Shown: positions 34,455-43,542 of the stretch, piece by piece
Layout of the letters: every line of letters starts with the position of its first letter
How positions within the stretch are numbered: the stretch's first letter is position 1
Assembly: GCF_900106585.1 (NCBI RefSeq)
Contig: NZ_FNWH01000004.1
Location: forward strand, 186,001 to 250,000
Reading direction: 5' to 3'
Source: Acidaminococcus timonensis
GTDB lineage: Bacteria; Bacillota; Negativicutes; Acidaminococcales; Acidaminococcaceae
DNA: 64,000 nt
The notes under the pieces: generated by a model
Told to the model about the DNA's origin: nothing
The model's database searches: none
Seen by the model: only the letters and a program-made list of their open reading frames with translations
Made by a program: the position numbers and the translations under genes

Positions 34455-34808
34455 TCATTTGGTGAGATGGAAGGAAAAGCCTCCGATGTCCCCGTCCAGA
34501 TAGACGAAGATGACTTTTCCGTCAGCATCCCGGCGAATGGTCTCTTCCTTGAAGGAAATGCCCTTCTTCGCCAGATCCGCCATGGCCAGCTCCACATCTG
34601 GAGTCTGCAGAGCGATGTGGCCATGTTTGCCGCGGGTGCTGTCCTTCATCACTTCGAACATATTGGAAACGAAGATGTGTGTGTCATTCTCGTTTCCCGG
34701 TTCCAGGTCGAACAGGCTGCATAAGAGGGATACCAGCTGTTTGGCCTCTTTCTCGTCGGCACAATTGATGCCCACGTGTTTCAGGGTATACTTGATTTTT
34801 TCTGCCAT
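34455..34808 (-). CDS. VOC/glyoxalase-superfamily protein
   Basis: 117 residues, a single vicinal-oxygen-chelate domain of paired beta-alpha-beta-beta-beta units: YTLKHVGINCADEKEA near the start with a candidate metal His, HIFVSNMFEVMKD, GHIALQTPDVELAM with a second His, and FVYLDGDIGGFSFHL at the end. Family members include glyoxalase I, methylmalonyl-CoA epimerase and dioxygenases; none can be assigned. It lies within the OFOR/IlvD/CoA-transferase run, so an epimerase or isomerase role is a reasonable guess. Confidence 0.8.
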   Translation of the reverse strand: MAEKIKYTLKHVGINCADEKEAKQLVSLLCSLFDLEPGNENDTHIFVSNMFEVMKDSTRGKHGHIALQTPDVELAMADLAKKGISFKEETIRRDADGKVIFVYLDGDIGGFSFHLTK

Positions 34809-34868
34809 GATCCAATGCCTCCTTCAGGATGGGAAACGGCTTGCTAGGGGAACCGTTTCCCGCTATCC

Positions 34869-36554
34869 TTATTCTACATGAAGGACGGCCCCTTTGTCAG
34901 CAGAAGAAACCAGGGCTGCATATTTTTTCAGCAGCGGGGAAGTGGCTTTCACCACCGGTTTGAAATGCTTCTTCCGTTCTGCAAGCACTTCCTCAGATAC
35001 ATCCACTTTCAACACCCGGTTGGGGATGTCGATATGGATCACGTCCCCGTCTTCCACCAGTCCGATGGGACCGCCGGCAGCCGCTTCCGGAGAAACGTGG
35101 CCGATACATGGTCCACGGGTGGAGCCGGAGAAGCGCCCGTCCGTCACCAGAGCGGTGCTTTCGTCCATGCCGCGGCCTACCAGGAGCGCCGTCACCAGGT
35201 ACATTTCCCGCATGCCGGGGCCGCCCTTGGGGCCTTCATACCGCAGTACGATCACCGTACCCGGTTCGATTTCGCCGGCTTCGATGGCTTTGATGGAATC
35301 CTCCATGCTGTCGAACACCCGGGCTTTGCCGGTGAACACATGCATGCTGGGTTTCACGCCGCTGGCCTTGACCACAGCACCGTCGGGAGCCAGGTTGCCC
35401 CGCAGGATGGCAATGCCGCCTTCCTTGTTCTTGGGTTTGCTCCGAGGGAAGATCACATCGTTTTCCACCAGAGGCTGGGCTGCGATGTTCTCCTTCAGGG
35501 TATGGCCGGTGACCGTGATATGATCTTCCAGCTTGTCCTCGATGGCTTTCAGCACTGCAGGGATGCCGCCGTTCTCATGGAGCACGCCCACTGCGTATTT
35601 CCCGGAGGGACGCAGGTTGCACAGGTAGGGTACTTCCCGGCTGACCCGGTCGAAATCTTCCAGGGTCAGGTCCACATGGGCCTCATGGGCAATGGCCATC
35701 AGGTGCAGCACCGAGTTGGTGGAAGCGCCCAGGGCCATGACGGCCTTCACCGCATCCAGCAGGGCCGGACGGGTCAGGATCTGATCGGTGGTGATGCCTT
35801 CCTTGACCATGGCCACGATCCGTTTGCCGCTGGCCCGGGCCAGTCTCCGTTTTTCGGCAGAGACGGCGGGGGAAGTCCCCATCCGGGGCAGGGTCAGTCC
35901 CAGCACTTCGGCCAGGCAGCTCATGGTGTTGGCCGTCCCCATCATGGAACAGGAGCCCACGGTGGGCAGGGAAGCCATTTCCATTTTCCGCAGTTCTTCA
36001 TAGGTCATCTTGCCCACCTGATACTGGCCCACGAATTCCCGCAGGTTGCTCAGGCAGATGTTGTCGTACCCGTCACAGTGGCCGGCAATCATGGGGCCGC
36101 CGGTGACGATGATGGCCGGGATCTTCATCCGGGCTGCGGCCAGGATCATCCCGGGGACGATCTTGTCGCAGCTGGCCAGCATCACCACAGCATCCAGCTG
36201 GTTGCCCTGGACCACCGCTTCCACCGAGTCCGCAATGATTTCCCGGCTGGGCAGGGAATACCGCATGCCGCTGTGCCCCTGGCACAGGCCATCGCACAGG
36301 GCGATGGTATCAAATTCCCGGGGAATGCCCCCGGCTTCCAGGATGCCGTCGCTCACATCCCTGGCCAGTTCTCGCAGGTGGATATGGCCGGGTACCAGTT
36401 CACTGAAGGAATTGGCGATCCCGATGATGGGTTTCCGAAAATCGTCCTCTTCCAGGCCCATGCTGTACAAGAGAGCCCGGTTGCCGCTCCGGCCGACCCC
36501 ATTGACCATGATTCCACTGCGGGTATCCTTATAATGCAATTCATTTCCGCTCAT
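34869..36554 (-). CDS. IlvD/Edd-family dehydratase
   Basis: 561 residues, the usual length of dihydroxyacid dehydratase. Fe-S ligand Cys are seen in CDGLCQGHSGMRYSLPSRE, ASCDKIVPGM and GSCSMMGTANTM. The family removes water from 2,3-dihydroxy acids to yield 2-oxo acids (IlvD in branched-chain amino acid synthesis, or sugar-acid dehydratases). No other ilv gene is nearby, and it sits in a sugar/organic-acid cluster directly behind the OFOR genes, so a catabolic substrate is quite possible. The alternative is a genuine IlvD in an unrelated place. Confidence 0.88.
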   Translation of the reverse strand: MSGNELHYKDTRSGIMVNGVGRSGNRALLYSMGLEEDDFRKPIIGIANSFSELVPGHIHLRELARDVSDGILEAGGIPREFDTIALCDGLCQGHSGMRYSLPSREIIADSVEAVVQGNQLDAVVMLASCDKIVPGMILAAARMKIPAIIVTGGPMIAGHCDGYDNICLSNLREFVGQYQVGKMTYEELRKMEMASLPTVGSCSMMGTANTMSCLAEVLGLTLPRMGTSPAVSAEKRRLARASGKRIVAMVKEGITTDQILTRPALLDAVKAVMALGASTNSVLHLMAIAHEAHVDLTLEDFDRVSREVPYLCNLRPSGKYAVGVLHENGGIPAVLKAIEDKLEDHITVTGHTLKENIAAQPLVENDVIFPRSKPKNKEGGIAILRGNLAPDGAVVKASGVKPSMHVFTGKARVFDSMEDSIKAIEAGEIEPGTVIVLRYEGPKGGPGMREMYLVTALLVGRGMDESTALVTDGRFSGSTRGPCIGHVSPEAAAGGPIGLVEDGDVIHIDIPNRVLKVDVSEEVLAERKKHFKPVVKATSPLLKKYAALVSSADKGAVLHVE

Positions 36555-36583
36555 GGAGTTCTACCTCAATTCATTCTGATTTG

Positions 36584-36618
36584 GTCAGTCACCAGTCACT
36601 AACCACTACTCACTAACC
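36584..36618. repeat. Heptamer-type repeat, degenerate
   Basis: CAGT-CACCAGT-CACTAAC-CACTACT-CACTAAC in the gap between korC and the dehydratase gene, related to the CACTAGT heptamers at 21994, 25209, 40453 and 50173. Confidence 0.6.
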
Positions 36619-36620
36619 CC

Positions 36621-37151
36621 TTATTCCAGGGTCAGTCCTTTTTCAAATGCCTTCCGGTTGCTGTCAATGACTTTCTGCTTGCCGGCGAATCGTTTTTCGA
36701 TGCCCTGTTCCACGCTTTCCGGTTGCAGCAGGCCTGTTTTCTTCATCATGGCCCCCAGGGCGATGAAGTTGGCGCTCTGGATGCTGCCCAGTTCCACGGC
36801 CAGTTTCCGGAAGGGATGGCCGATCTGGATCCCTTTGGAGCCTTCTTTGGGCTTCACTTCGTCAGAATCATAGAACACCAAGGTGTCATCGGTGAATTTG
36901 TCCACATACCGGTCATAGGCAACCTGGGCCAGGCACAGAATCAGATCCGGCACTTCCACGTTGGGATAGCCCACCAGTCCATCGCTCAGGACCACATCGG
37001 TCTTGGTAAAGGTTCCCCGGGCTTCTGCCCCGTAGGATGCACTCATGGTGGCATTGATATTTTCTTCGTTCAGGGAGGCCAGTCCCATGACTTCACCTAC
37101 GGAGACTACGCCCTGGCCGCCCACACCGGACAATACGATTTCTTTTTTCAT
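36621..37151 (-). CDS. korC: 2-oxoacid:ferredoxin oxidoreductase, gamma subunit
   Basis: 176 residues; SGVGGQGVVSVGEVMGLA at the start is the typical Rossmann-like motif, followed by SASYGAEARGTFTKTDVVLSD. Together with the next three genes it forms a four-gene OFOR of the KorABCD type that oxidatively decarboxylates a 2-oxo acid to acyl-CoA with reduction of ferredoxin. Substrate (2-oxoglutarate or another) is not certain. Confidence 0.88.
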   Translation of the reverse strand: MKKEIVLSGVGGQGVVSVGEVMGLASLNEENINATMSASYGAEARGTFTKTDVVLSDGLVGYPNVEVPDLILCLAQVAYDRYVDKFTDDTLVFYDSDEVKPKEGSKGIQIGHPFRKLAVELGSIQSANFIALGAMMKKTGLLQPESVEQGIEKRFAGKQKVIDSNRKAFEKGLTLE

Positions 37152-37154
37152 AAC

Positions 37155-37973
37155 TTAACCCTCGATTCTGTTGGCATCGATGATGCGCTTGTAGCTGGTG
37201 TAGTAGTCATCCCGCGGTTCATTCTTCAGGCAGCCCACCACAATCTTGCCCTTCAGTTCTTCGTCACTCATTTTGGCAGCCTGGGCCACGGTGACGCTCT
37301 GTTCGTTCATCAGCTGCATCATATGGGAAACAGCCCCCAGTTTGTTAAACTTGCCGAAGTGGGTGGGGCAGGCACTCATGACTTCCACCAGGGAGAACCC
37401 TTTCACCTGCATGGCTTCCTTGATCAGCTTCCGCATCATGATGGGATTGTAGGCGGTGGCCCGCCCTACGTAGGAAGCACCGGCTGCCATGGCCAGCTTG
37501 CACACGTCGAAGTTCTGTTCGATATGGCCGTAGGGAGAGGTCTGGGTGATGCTGTGGGTGGGGGTGGTCCCGGAGTACTGGCCGCCGGTCTGCCCATAGT
37601 TGTAGTTGTTGGAGATGATGGCCGTCACGTTGATGTTCCGGCGGGCAGCGTGGATCAGGTGGTTGCCCCCGATGGTGGTGCCGTCGCCGTCACCCATGGT
37701 GCACAGCACATGGAGATCCGGATTGCCCAGGGCTACGCCGGTGGCTGCTGCCAGGGCACGTCCGTGGGTCACGTGCATGCAGTTGATGTCCAGATAGTCA
37801 TCCACACGGCCGAAGCAGCCGATACCGGATACCAGGGCGATGTCGTGCTTGTCCAGGCCCAGTTCTGCCAGCACCGCAGCGATGGACTGCAGCACGATAC
37901 CGTGGCTGCAGCCGGCACACCAGGTGTGGGGCAGTTTGTCGAACAGCATATAGTCTTTAAAGGATTTCATCAT
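37155..37973 (-). CDS. korB: 2-oxoacid:ferredoxin oxidoreductase, beta subunit (TPP binding)
   Basis: 272 residues. WCAGCSHGIVLQSIAA, GIGCFGRVDDYLDINCMHVTHGRALA and the TPP/Mg motif MGDGDGTTIGGNHLIHAARRN are typical. CPTHFGKFNK and the gap pattern fit the 2-oxoglutarate/2-oxoacid branch rather than pyruvate synthase. It overlaps korA by 4 bases. Two adjacent ATG codons (37973, 37970) are possible starts. Confidence 0.92.
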   Translation of the reverse strand: MMKSFKDYMLFDKLPHTWCAGCSHGIVLQSIAAVLAELGLDKHDIALVSGIGCFGRVDDYLDINCMHVTHGRALAAATGVALGNPDLHVLCTMGDGDGTTIGGNHLIHAARRNINVTAIISNNYNYGQTGGQYSGTTPTHSITQTSPYGHIEQNFDVCKLAMAAGASYVGRATAYNPIMMRKLIKEAMQVKGFSLVEVMSACPTHFGKFNKLGAVSHMMQLMNEQSVTVAQAAKMSDEELKGKIVVGCLKNEPRDDYYTSYKRIIDANRIEG

Positions 37974-39115
37974 CTTTCACTCTCCTCATAAACATCCACG
38001 ATCTGCTGCGGGGTGATCAGGATCCCGTCGGTCCGGTTGGCTTGCAGCACTTTGCAGCCGTAGTCGTTGTACTTCCGGACTTCCCCGGCCAGCTGGCCCA
38101 GGTTCAGTTCGGGTACGATCACCGTTTTGGCCTGCTGCAGGGCAGCGCGGATTTCTTTTTCCGGCATGGGCCATACAGTGACCAGCTGCAGCAACCCGGC
38201 TTTGACGCCTTTCTTCCGCAGGATTTCGATGGCGCTCAGGGAGCTCCGTACGGAGCAGCCGAAGGAGATCAGGACCACATCCGCATCCTCCATCTGGTAT
38301 TTCCGGGTGATGGTGATGTCATCCACATGTTTTTCGATCTTGTCCACCAGGTAATGGGTCACCCGGTCGATGTTTTCCGGAGAGGGGCAGAACTCCCCTT
38401 TTTCATCGTGGGTAGAGCCGGTGGTCCGCATCAGCAGGTTCCGGTCGCCTACACCCACCATGGGAGCCACTTCCGTACCGCTGTAATCATAAGGATGGAA
38501 TTCAGATTGTTTCGTGGTGGCCGGCGCTTTCCGGTTCACGATTTCGTCCGGTTCCGGTTCCCGGATGGTCAGGGTTTCCCGCAGGTGTCCTACCACTTCA
38601 TCGGCCAGGAAGATGACCGGCGTACGGTATTTTTCAGCCAGGTTGAAGGCCGTAATGGACAGGTCGTAGCAATCCTGTACGGAGGAGGGGCTGAGGGCGA
38701 TGATGCTGTGATCCCCGTGAGTCCCGTACCGGGCCTGCATCAGATCGCCCTGGGCCGGTTTCGTGGCAGCACCGGTGGACGGGCCGCTGCGCTGTACGTT
38801 ATACAGCACGCAGGGCAGTTCGCTCATGATGCCCAGGCCCAGGTTTTCCTGCATCAGAGAGAAGCCCGGGCCGCTGGTGGCGGTGAAGGCCTTCTTCCCG
38901 GCCAGGGAGGCCCCCAGCAGAGCGGCCATGGAGCTCAGTTCATCTTCCATCTGGATGTAGATGCCGCCGTGGCGGGGCAGTTCCTTGGCAGCGGCCTTGG
39001 CCACTTCAGAACTGGGAGAAATGGGGTACCCGGCGAAGAACCGGGCGCCGGCAGCGATGGCACCTGCGGTCATCGCTTCGTTGCCTTCCATGAATTTCTT
39101 TTCTACCTTAGCCAT
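37970..39115 (-). CDS. korA: 2-oxoacid:ferredoxin oxidoreductase, alpha subunit
   Basis: 381 residues. GNEAMTAGAIAAGARFFAGYPISPSSE, TATSGPGFSLMQENLGLG and NVQRSGPSTGAATKPAQGDLMQ are the hallmark KorA stretches; the Arg/Thr positions bind the 2-oxo acid carboxylate. It lies two bases after the ferredoxin gene. Confidence 0.93.
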   Translation of the reverse strand: MAKVEKKFMEGNEAMTAGAIAAGARFFAGYPISPSSEVAKAAAKELPRHGGIYIQMEDELSSMAALLGASLAGKKAFTATSGPGFSLMQENLGLGIMSELPCVLYNVQRSGPSTGAATKPAQGDLMQARYGTHGDHSIIALSPSSVQDCYDLSITAFNLAEKYRTPVIFLADEVVGHLRETLTIREPEPDEIVNRKAPATTKQSEFHPYDYSGTEVAPMVGVGDRNLLMRTTGSTHDEKGEFCPSPENIDRVTHYLVDKIEKHVDDITITRKYQMEDADVVLISFGCSVRSSLSAIEILRKKGVKAGLLQLVTVWPMPEKEIRAALQQAKTVIVPELNLGQLAGEVRKYNDYGCKVLQANRTDGILITPQQIVDVYEESER

Positions 39116-39117
39116 AT

Positions 39118-39315
39118 TTATTTGACCTCCACTTCAATTGCAAAATCAGGGCAGCGCAGGGCGCACAGCTTGCAGCCGATGCAGGCATCCGGATGGGCTA
39201 CCCGAGGATAGCTGCCATAGCTCTGTTCCAGGACCTGTTTGGGGCACAGGGCAGAGCAGATGCCGCACTGCTTGCACAGTTTGTCATTGATGTTGATGGT
39301 GATTTCTTTGCTCAT
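39118..39315 (-). CDS. korD: 2-oxoacid:ferredoxin oxidoreductase, delta (2[4Fe-4S]) subunit
   Basis: 65 residues with two Cys motifs: CKQCGICSALCPKQVL and CIGCKLCALRCPDFAI. ATG 39315 follows GGAGGAT. First gene of the korDABC order; it carries electrons from the TPP site to free ferredoxin, which Rnf (5.5-10.6 kb) can reoxidise. Confidence 0.9.
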   Translation of the reverse strand: MSKEITININDKLCKQCGICSALCPKQVLEQSYGSYPRVAHPDACIGCKLCALRCPDFAIEVEVK

Positions 39316-39375
39316 TGTCGATCCTCCCATATTCCTTTGCCAGCAAAGCCGGCTTTCTTCAGCCAGTGACTGGCG

Positions 39376-40335
39376 TCAGCCTTTTTTCGGATGGTTGATG
39401 ATGTATTTGGGTTCCCGCCCGTTCAGGAGATCGTCGATGGCGTGGGCGCAATTCATGGCCACGGCTTCGATGGCTTCTTTCGTCAGGGCTGCTGTGTGCG
39501 GGCAGCCGATGTAGTTGGGCAGGCTGAACAGCGGCATGTCGGGGCTGGGCGGTTCTGTTTCGAACACGTCGGCACCGGCAGCGGCGATCTTGTGATCTTT
39601 CAAAGCCTCATACACGGCCTTTTCATCCCAGATGGCACCCCGGGATACGTTCAGGAGCACCGCCGTGGGCTTCATGTGAGAGATGGCTTCCTCATCGATG
39701 ATATGGAAGGTACCCTTGTTCAGCGGCAGATGGGGAGAAACCACATCCGCCCGTTCCATCATCTCATCCAGGGTATCGGTGAATTCCACCCAGTCGGGGA
39801 ACTGGCTCCGGTCCACAAATTTGTCGTAGACCAGGATCTTCATCTGGAACCCGTAGTGGGCGATTTTCACGGCTTCCCATCCGATGGGTCCGATGCCGAT
39901 GCTGCCAAAGGTCTTGTACCGTGCCTCGTGGGTGGGGATGGCATCCCGGCTCTTCCAGTTCCCCTGGCAGATTTCCTGGTTGAACTGGGGAATGGCCCGC
40001 AGGCAGGCAAGCATCAGCGAAATGGCATGTTCGGCCACGGAATAGGTGTTGCACCCCCGGGCCAGGGTCACTGTCACGTTCTTCTCGTCACAGGCAGCCA
40101 GGTCGATGTTTTCATATCCGATCCCATACCGGGCGATGATTTTCAGGTTCCTGGCGGCACCGATCACATTTTTTGTGTATTTTTCCGTCCGGGCGATGAC
40201 GGCGTCCACGTCGGCAATGGCTTTCTCCAGAGAAGCCTCGTCCGTGGCTTCCGGGCTGACCAGCTGGTAGCCCCGGTCCGTCAGGAAATCCCGGGCAACC
40301 TGTTTCAGTGCCTTGGGAACCAGGATCTTATACAT
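39376..40335 (-). CDS. D-isomer-specific 2-hydroxyacid dehydrogenase
   Basis: 319 residues. NAD-binding motif GSIGIGPIGWEAV (about 148-160), catalytic Arg in NVSRGAIWDE, Glu in GADVFETEPP and His in GCPHTAALT. N-terminal substrate domain as in phosphoglycerate- and glycerate-dehydrogenase relatives. It reduces a 2-oxo acid or oxidises a D-2-hydroxy acid. Between the GntP permease and OFOR genes, it could act on 2-oxoglutarate/2-hydroxyglutarate or a sugar-acid intermediate. AGGAGGGG precedes the ATG. Confidence 0.88.
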   Translation of the reverse strand: MYKILVPKALKQVARDFLTDRGYQLVSPEATDEASLEKAIADVDAVIARTEKYTKNVIGAARNLKIIARYGIGYENIDLAACDEKNVTVTLARGCNTYSVAEHAISLMLACLRAIPQFNQEICQGNWKSRDAIPTHEARYKTFGSIGIGPIGWEAVKIAHYGFQMKILVYDKFVDRSQFPDWVEFTDTLDEMMERADVVSPHLPLNKGTFHIIDEEAISHMKPTAVLLNVSRGAIWDEKAVYEALKDHKIAAAGADVFETEPPSPDMPLFSLPNYIGCPHTAALTKEAIEAVAMNCAHAIDDLLNGREPKYIINHPKKG

Positions 40336-40379
40336 TTCATACCCCTCCTATACAAACTCCTGTGTAATGCAAATTCCGG

Positions 40380-40556
40380 GGAAAAGCCCCTGGGAAAAAC
40401 AGAGGACCGTCTCTGTCTTTCCCAGGGGTCTGTGCAGCCCACAGACCCCTGAACAGTCACTAGTCACTAGCCGAAGGAAGCCCTCCGGACGACCTGGGAA
40501 CGGACGCCCCTTATGGGTCGTCCCTACGCAGGACAGGTCACTAGCCACTACTCACT
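40380..40556. repeat. Hairpins, heptamer repeat and GGACG palindrome downstream of the GntP gene
   Basis: From left: stem CCCCTGGGAAA...TTTCCCAGGGG with inner ACAGAGGAC/GTCTCTGT, then CAGGGGTCTGTG/CACAGACCCCTG, then CAGT-CACTAGT-CACTAGC-CGAAGGAAGCC (40453-40480), then GGACGCCC-CTTAT-GGGTCGTCC leading into CCTACGC, then further heptamers CACTAGC-CACTACT. The first two hairpins are probable terminators for the minus-strand permease gene. Confidence 0.7.
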
Positions 40557-40559
40557 CCA

Positions 40560-41972
40560 TCAGATGAAATACTGTGCCACCAGCAGTTCCAGCAGGCCCG
40601 TACCGGCCATGATCATGGAAACTGCGGTCTTGCACTGCAGCTGTTCTTTCAGGTCGCTGACACCGAACATCCCATTCCAGACCCAGAACCCGGAGTCGGT
40701 GAAGTACCCGAAGGAAATGGCACCTACGCAGCAGGACAGCGCCATAAGCAGCGGGCTGATGGTCAGCTGCCCCATCAACGGCATGGTCAGGGAAGCAGAG
40801 GTTACGATGGCAACCGTTGCAGATCCCAGGCAGATCCGCATGAGAGCGGCGATGCAGAAGGGGATCAGGACCGCGGGAATCGGCCAGGAAACCACCATCT
40901 GGCCCAGTACCGTGCCGATGCCGGAAGCCCGCACCACATAGCCCAGGGATCCGCCCACGCCGGTGATCAGCATGATGATGCCCGTATCTTTGATGCCGTC
41001 ATCCATCATCTTCAGCACTTCTTTGGTATCCCGGTTGGGGACCAGGCCATAGATGGCAATCAGGCACCCGATCATCAGCGCCACGATGGGGCTGCCCAGC
41101 AGGGCCACCACAGAATAGAAGGACGTGCCCTTGTCGATGCCCACCAGATCCAGCACCGTCTTGGTCAGGATCAGGACCAGGGGCAGTACGATGGGGGCTG
41201 CGGAAATCCACAGAGGCGGCAGGTCAGTCCGGTTCAGGAACTGGTCCAGCATTTCAGTGGAAGCCAGTTTCACCTGTTCGCCTTTGGCCGGGCGGATGTA
41301 TTCGCCTTCTTCATTCACCACCTGGTAGATCTTCTTGCCGATCCATTTGCAGTAGGGAACGATCACCAGCAGCATGGGAACACTCAGGATGGCGCCGCCG
41401 GCAATCATCTGGCCCACGTCGATGCCCAGCATGCCGGCCGCGGTCAGCGGGCCGGGAGTGGGCGGCACCAGCACGTGCGTCAGCTGCAGGCCGCAGGCCA
41501 GGGACAAGCCCAGGCCGATGACGGATTTACCGGTTACCCGGGAAATTGCTTTACACAGGGGGCACAGCATGACCACTGCAGAGTCGGCGAACACGGGGAT
41601 GGAAACCACCCAGCCGGTTACGCCCAGGGCCCATTCTTCGTTGCCTTTGCCCACCAGTTTGATGAAACTCACAGCCAGCTTTTCAGCCGCCCCGGATTTT
41701 TCCAGGATGGCCCCCATCATGACGCCCAGGCCGATGATGATGCCGGTACTGGAAAGGGTGTTGCCAAAGCCCGTGCTGATGGCGTTGATGACGCCCACCG
41801 TGGTCTTGCCCCCCACTTTCACGGTCAGGATGGGCATGCCGCCGATGATGCCGGTGATCAGGGCTGCGATCAGCAGGGCAATGAAACTGTGTACTTTGGT
41901 TTTTGCTACCAATATGATCATAACCAGGATGCCCAGGCCCAGGCCCAGGACCATCCGTGTAGATTCTGCCAT
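40560..41972 (-). CDS. GntP-family gluconate/sugar acid:H+ symporter
   Basis: 470 residues, about twelve to fourteen membrane segments. STGIIIGLGVMMGAILEKSGAAEKLA, CGLQLTHVLVPPTPGPLTAAG and SLGYVVRASGIGTVLGQ are characteristic of GntP (gluconate, glycerate and related acids). Between the glucarate-dehydratase and hydroxyacid-dehydrogenase genes, it is the likely uptake system for the pathway's sugar acid. GGAGGAAT precedes the ATG. Confidence 0.9.
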   Translation of the reverse strand: MAESTRMVLGLGLGILVMIILVAKTKVHSFIALLIAALITGIIGGMPILTVKVGGKTTVGVINAISTGFGNTLSSTGIIIGLGVMMGAILEKSGAAEKLAVSFIKLVGKGNEEWALGVTGWVVSIPVFADSAVVMLCPLCKAISRVTGKSVIGLGLSLACGLQLTHVLVPPTPGPLTAAGMLGIDVGQMIAGGAILSVPMLLVIVPYCKWIGKKIYQVVNEEGEYIRPAKGEQVKLASTEMLDQFLNRTDLPPLWISAAPIVLPLVLILTKTVLDLVGIDKGTSFYSVVALLGSPIVALMIGCLIAIYGLVPNRDTKEVLKMMDDGIKDTGIIMLITGVGGSLGYVVRASGIGTVLGQMVVSWPIPAVLIPFCIAALMRICLGSATVAIVTSASLTMPLMGQLTISPLLMALSCCVGAISFGYFTDSGFWVWNGMFGVSDLKEQLQCKTAVSMIMAGTGLLELLVAQYFI

Positions 41973-42006
41973 TTCAGATTCCTCCAGTTCTCCTTACGAG
42001 TATTTC

Positions 42007-43335
42007 TTACCGTACCAGGCAGGGAGATTTTGCGTCGAATTTCCAGCCGGGGATCAGATACTGCATGGTCACAGCATCGTTCCGAACGCCCAGGCAATGT
42101 TTCTTGTACAGTTCATGGGCTTTCAGGACCTGTTCCCGATCCACTTCCACGCCCAGACCCGGTTTATCCGGCACTTTGATGCCGCCGTCTTTGATCTGCA
42201 GCGGTTCTCTGGTCAGCCGTTCCCGGCCTTCCTGCCAGATCCAGTGCGTATCCAGGGCATTGTAGAAGCCCGGTACAGCAGCCCCTACCTGGACGCACAT
42301 GGCCAGGGAGATGTCGAAGTGGTTGTTGGAATGGCTGCCCCAGGTATAGCCGAATTCGTGGCACATCTGGGCGACCCGTACGGAGCCGTTCATGGTCCAG
42401 AAGTGGGGATCGGCCAGGATGATGTCCACGGCCTGGCTTTCCAGGGAGTGACCCACCTGCCGCCAGTCGGTGGCAATCATATTGGTCGCCGTGGGGAACC
42501 CGGTGCGGCGGCGGAATTCGCTCATAATCTCGCGGCCGGAGTAGACGCCTTCCGCACCGCAGGGATCTTCGCAGTAGGTCAGGATTCCGTGCATGTCGGA
42601 AACGTACTTCACGGCGTCATCCAGCTTCCAGGCCCCGTTGGGATCCAGGTCCATGCGGGCATCCGGGAAGGCTTTCTTCATGGCCTTGATGACTTTCATT
42701 TCTTCGTCGCCGGCCAGTACGCCGCCCTTCAGTTTGAAATCCTTGAAGCCATATTTCTCTTTGGCGGCTTTGCACAGGGCCACCACGCTGTCGGCATCCA
42801 GGGCCTCCTCATTGCGCAGGCGGTACCATTCGCAATCGGAATCTTCTTCGTGGTCGTAGGGCAGATCCGTTTTCTTCCGATCACCCACAAAGAACAGATA
42901 TCCCAGGAACCGGACGAAGTCCCGCTGCTGGCCACCGCCCAGCAGGCGGCATACCGGCATGTCCAGGAATTTGCCCAGCAGATCCAGACAGGGAGCTTCG
43001 ATGGCGGTCATCACATGGACCCCGGTCCGCAGATCGAAGGTCTGGTTGCCCCGGACATCTTCTTCTCCGCTCTGGTCCAGGTGAGCCTTGACTGCCAGCA
43101 GGGTGTTCCGGTAATCCGAGATCTTGGTTCCCACCACGATTTCCTTTACATCTTCCAGGGCATTGGTGATCTTGGGGCCGCCGGGGACTTCGCCCACCCC
43201 GGTGTTTCCTTCCGAGTCCGTCAGGATGACGATATTACGGGTAAAGTAGGGAGCATGGGCGCCGCTCAGGTTCAGCAGCATGCTGTCTTTGCCGGCAACC
43301 GGGTAAACTTCCATTTTGGTGATTACGGGTGTCAT
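42007..43335 (-). CDS. gudD: Glucarate dehydratase (enolase superfamily)
   Basis: Dehydrates D-glucarate (and usually L-idarate) to 5-dehydro-4-deoxy-glucarate. 442 residues, near the 446 of E. coli Gud[15 protein letters not shown] contains the KxK-type base; [20 protein letters not shown] gives the first metal Asp, [11 protein letters not shown] the Glu, [14 protein letters not shown] the third site and [15 protein letters not shown] the catalytic His. ATG 43335 follows AGGAGGAAA; the frame opens further upstream without a ribosome site. Divergent from a LysR gene. Confidence 0.92.
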   Translation of the reverse strand: MTPVITKMEVYPVAGKDSMLLNLSGAHAPYFTRNIVILTDSEGNTGVGEVPGGPKITNALEDVKEIVVGTKISDYRNTLLAVKAHLDQSGEEDVRGNQTFDLRTGVHVMTAIEAPCLDLLGKFLDMPVCRLLGGGQQRDFVRFLGYLFFVGDRKKTDLPYDHEEDSDCEWYRLRNEEALDADSVVALCKAAKEKYGFKDFKLKGGVLAGDEEMKVIKAMKKAFPDARMDLDPNGAWKLDDAVKYVSDMHGILTYCEDPCGAEGVYSGREIMSEFRRRTGFPTATNMIATDWRQVGHSLESQAVDIILADPHFWTMNGSVRVAQMCHEFGYTWGSHSNNHFDISLAMCVQVGAAVPGFYNALDTHWIWQEGRERLTREPLQIKDGGIKVPDKPGLGVEVDREQVLKAHELYKKHCLGVRNDAVTMQYLIPGWKFDAKSPCLVR

Positions 43336-43542
43336 ATGCTTGTTTCCTCCTTGATAAACCAACCATTTCCCAACAATGTCAAGGCCTTCGACCACCTAAC
43401 GGTTTCTCTGAAATCGCGCTTTTTCAGTCTTTTACGAAAAGCGTTAGGATTCAATGTTTGACTTTATTATAATTTTCATGCTATTATAATTCAAATTGTT
43501 AATTTTTAGTAGCTGACTTAGTTTTACTTAGAGGTGTAGAAG
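43336..43542. promoter_or_regulatory. Divergent gudD/LysR promoter region
   Basis: A+T-rich; two TATAAT boxes on the plus strand (43468-43473 and 43485-43490) and two TATAAT on the minus strand (43466-43471 and 43483-43488) are interleaved. TTGACT at 43458-43463 is a possible -35. Overlapping promoters of this kind suit control by the divergent LysR protein. Confidence 0.6.

Noticed and set aside
34869-36554. Branched-chain amino acid synthesis operon
   Set aside because: The IlvD-like gene stands alone; no ilvB, ilvC, ilvE or leu gene is nearby, and the neighbours belong to acid catabolism.
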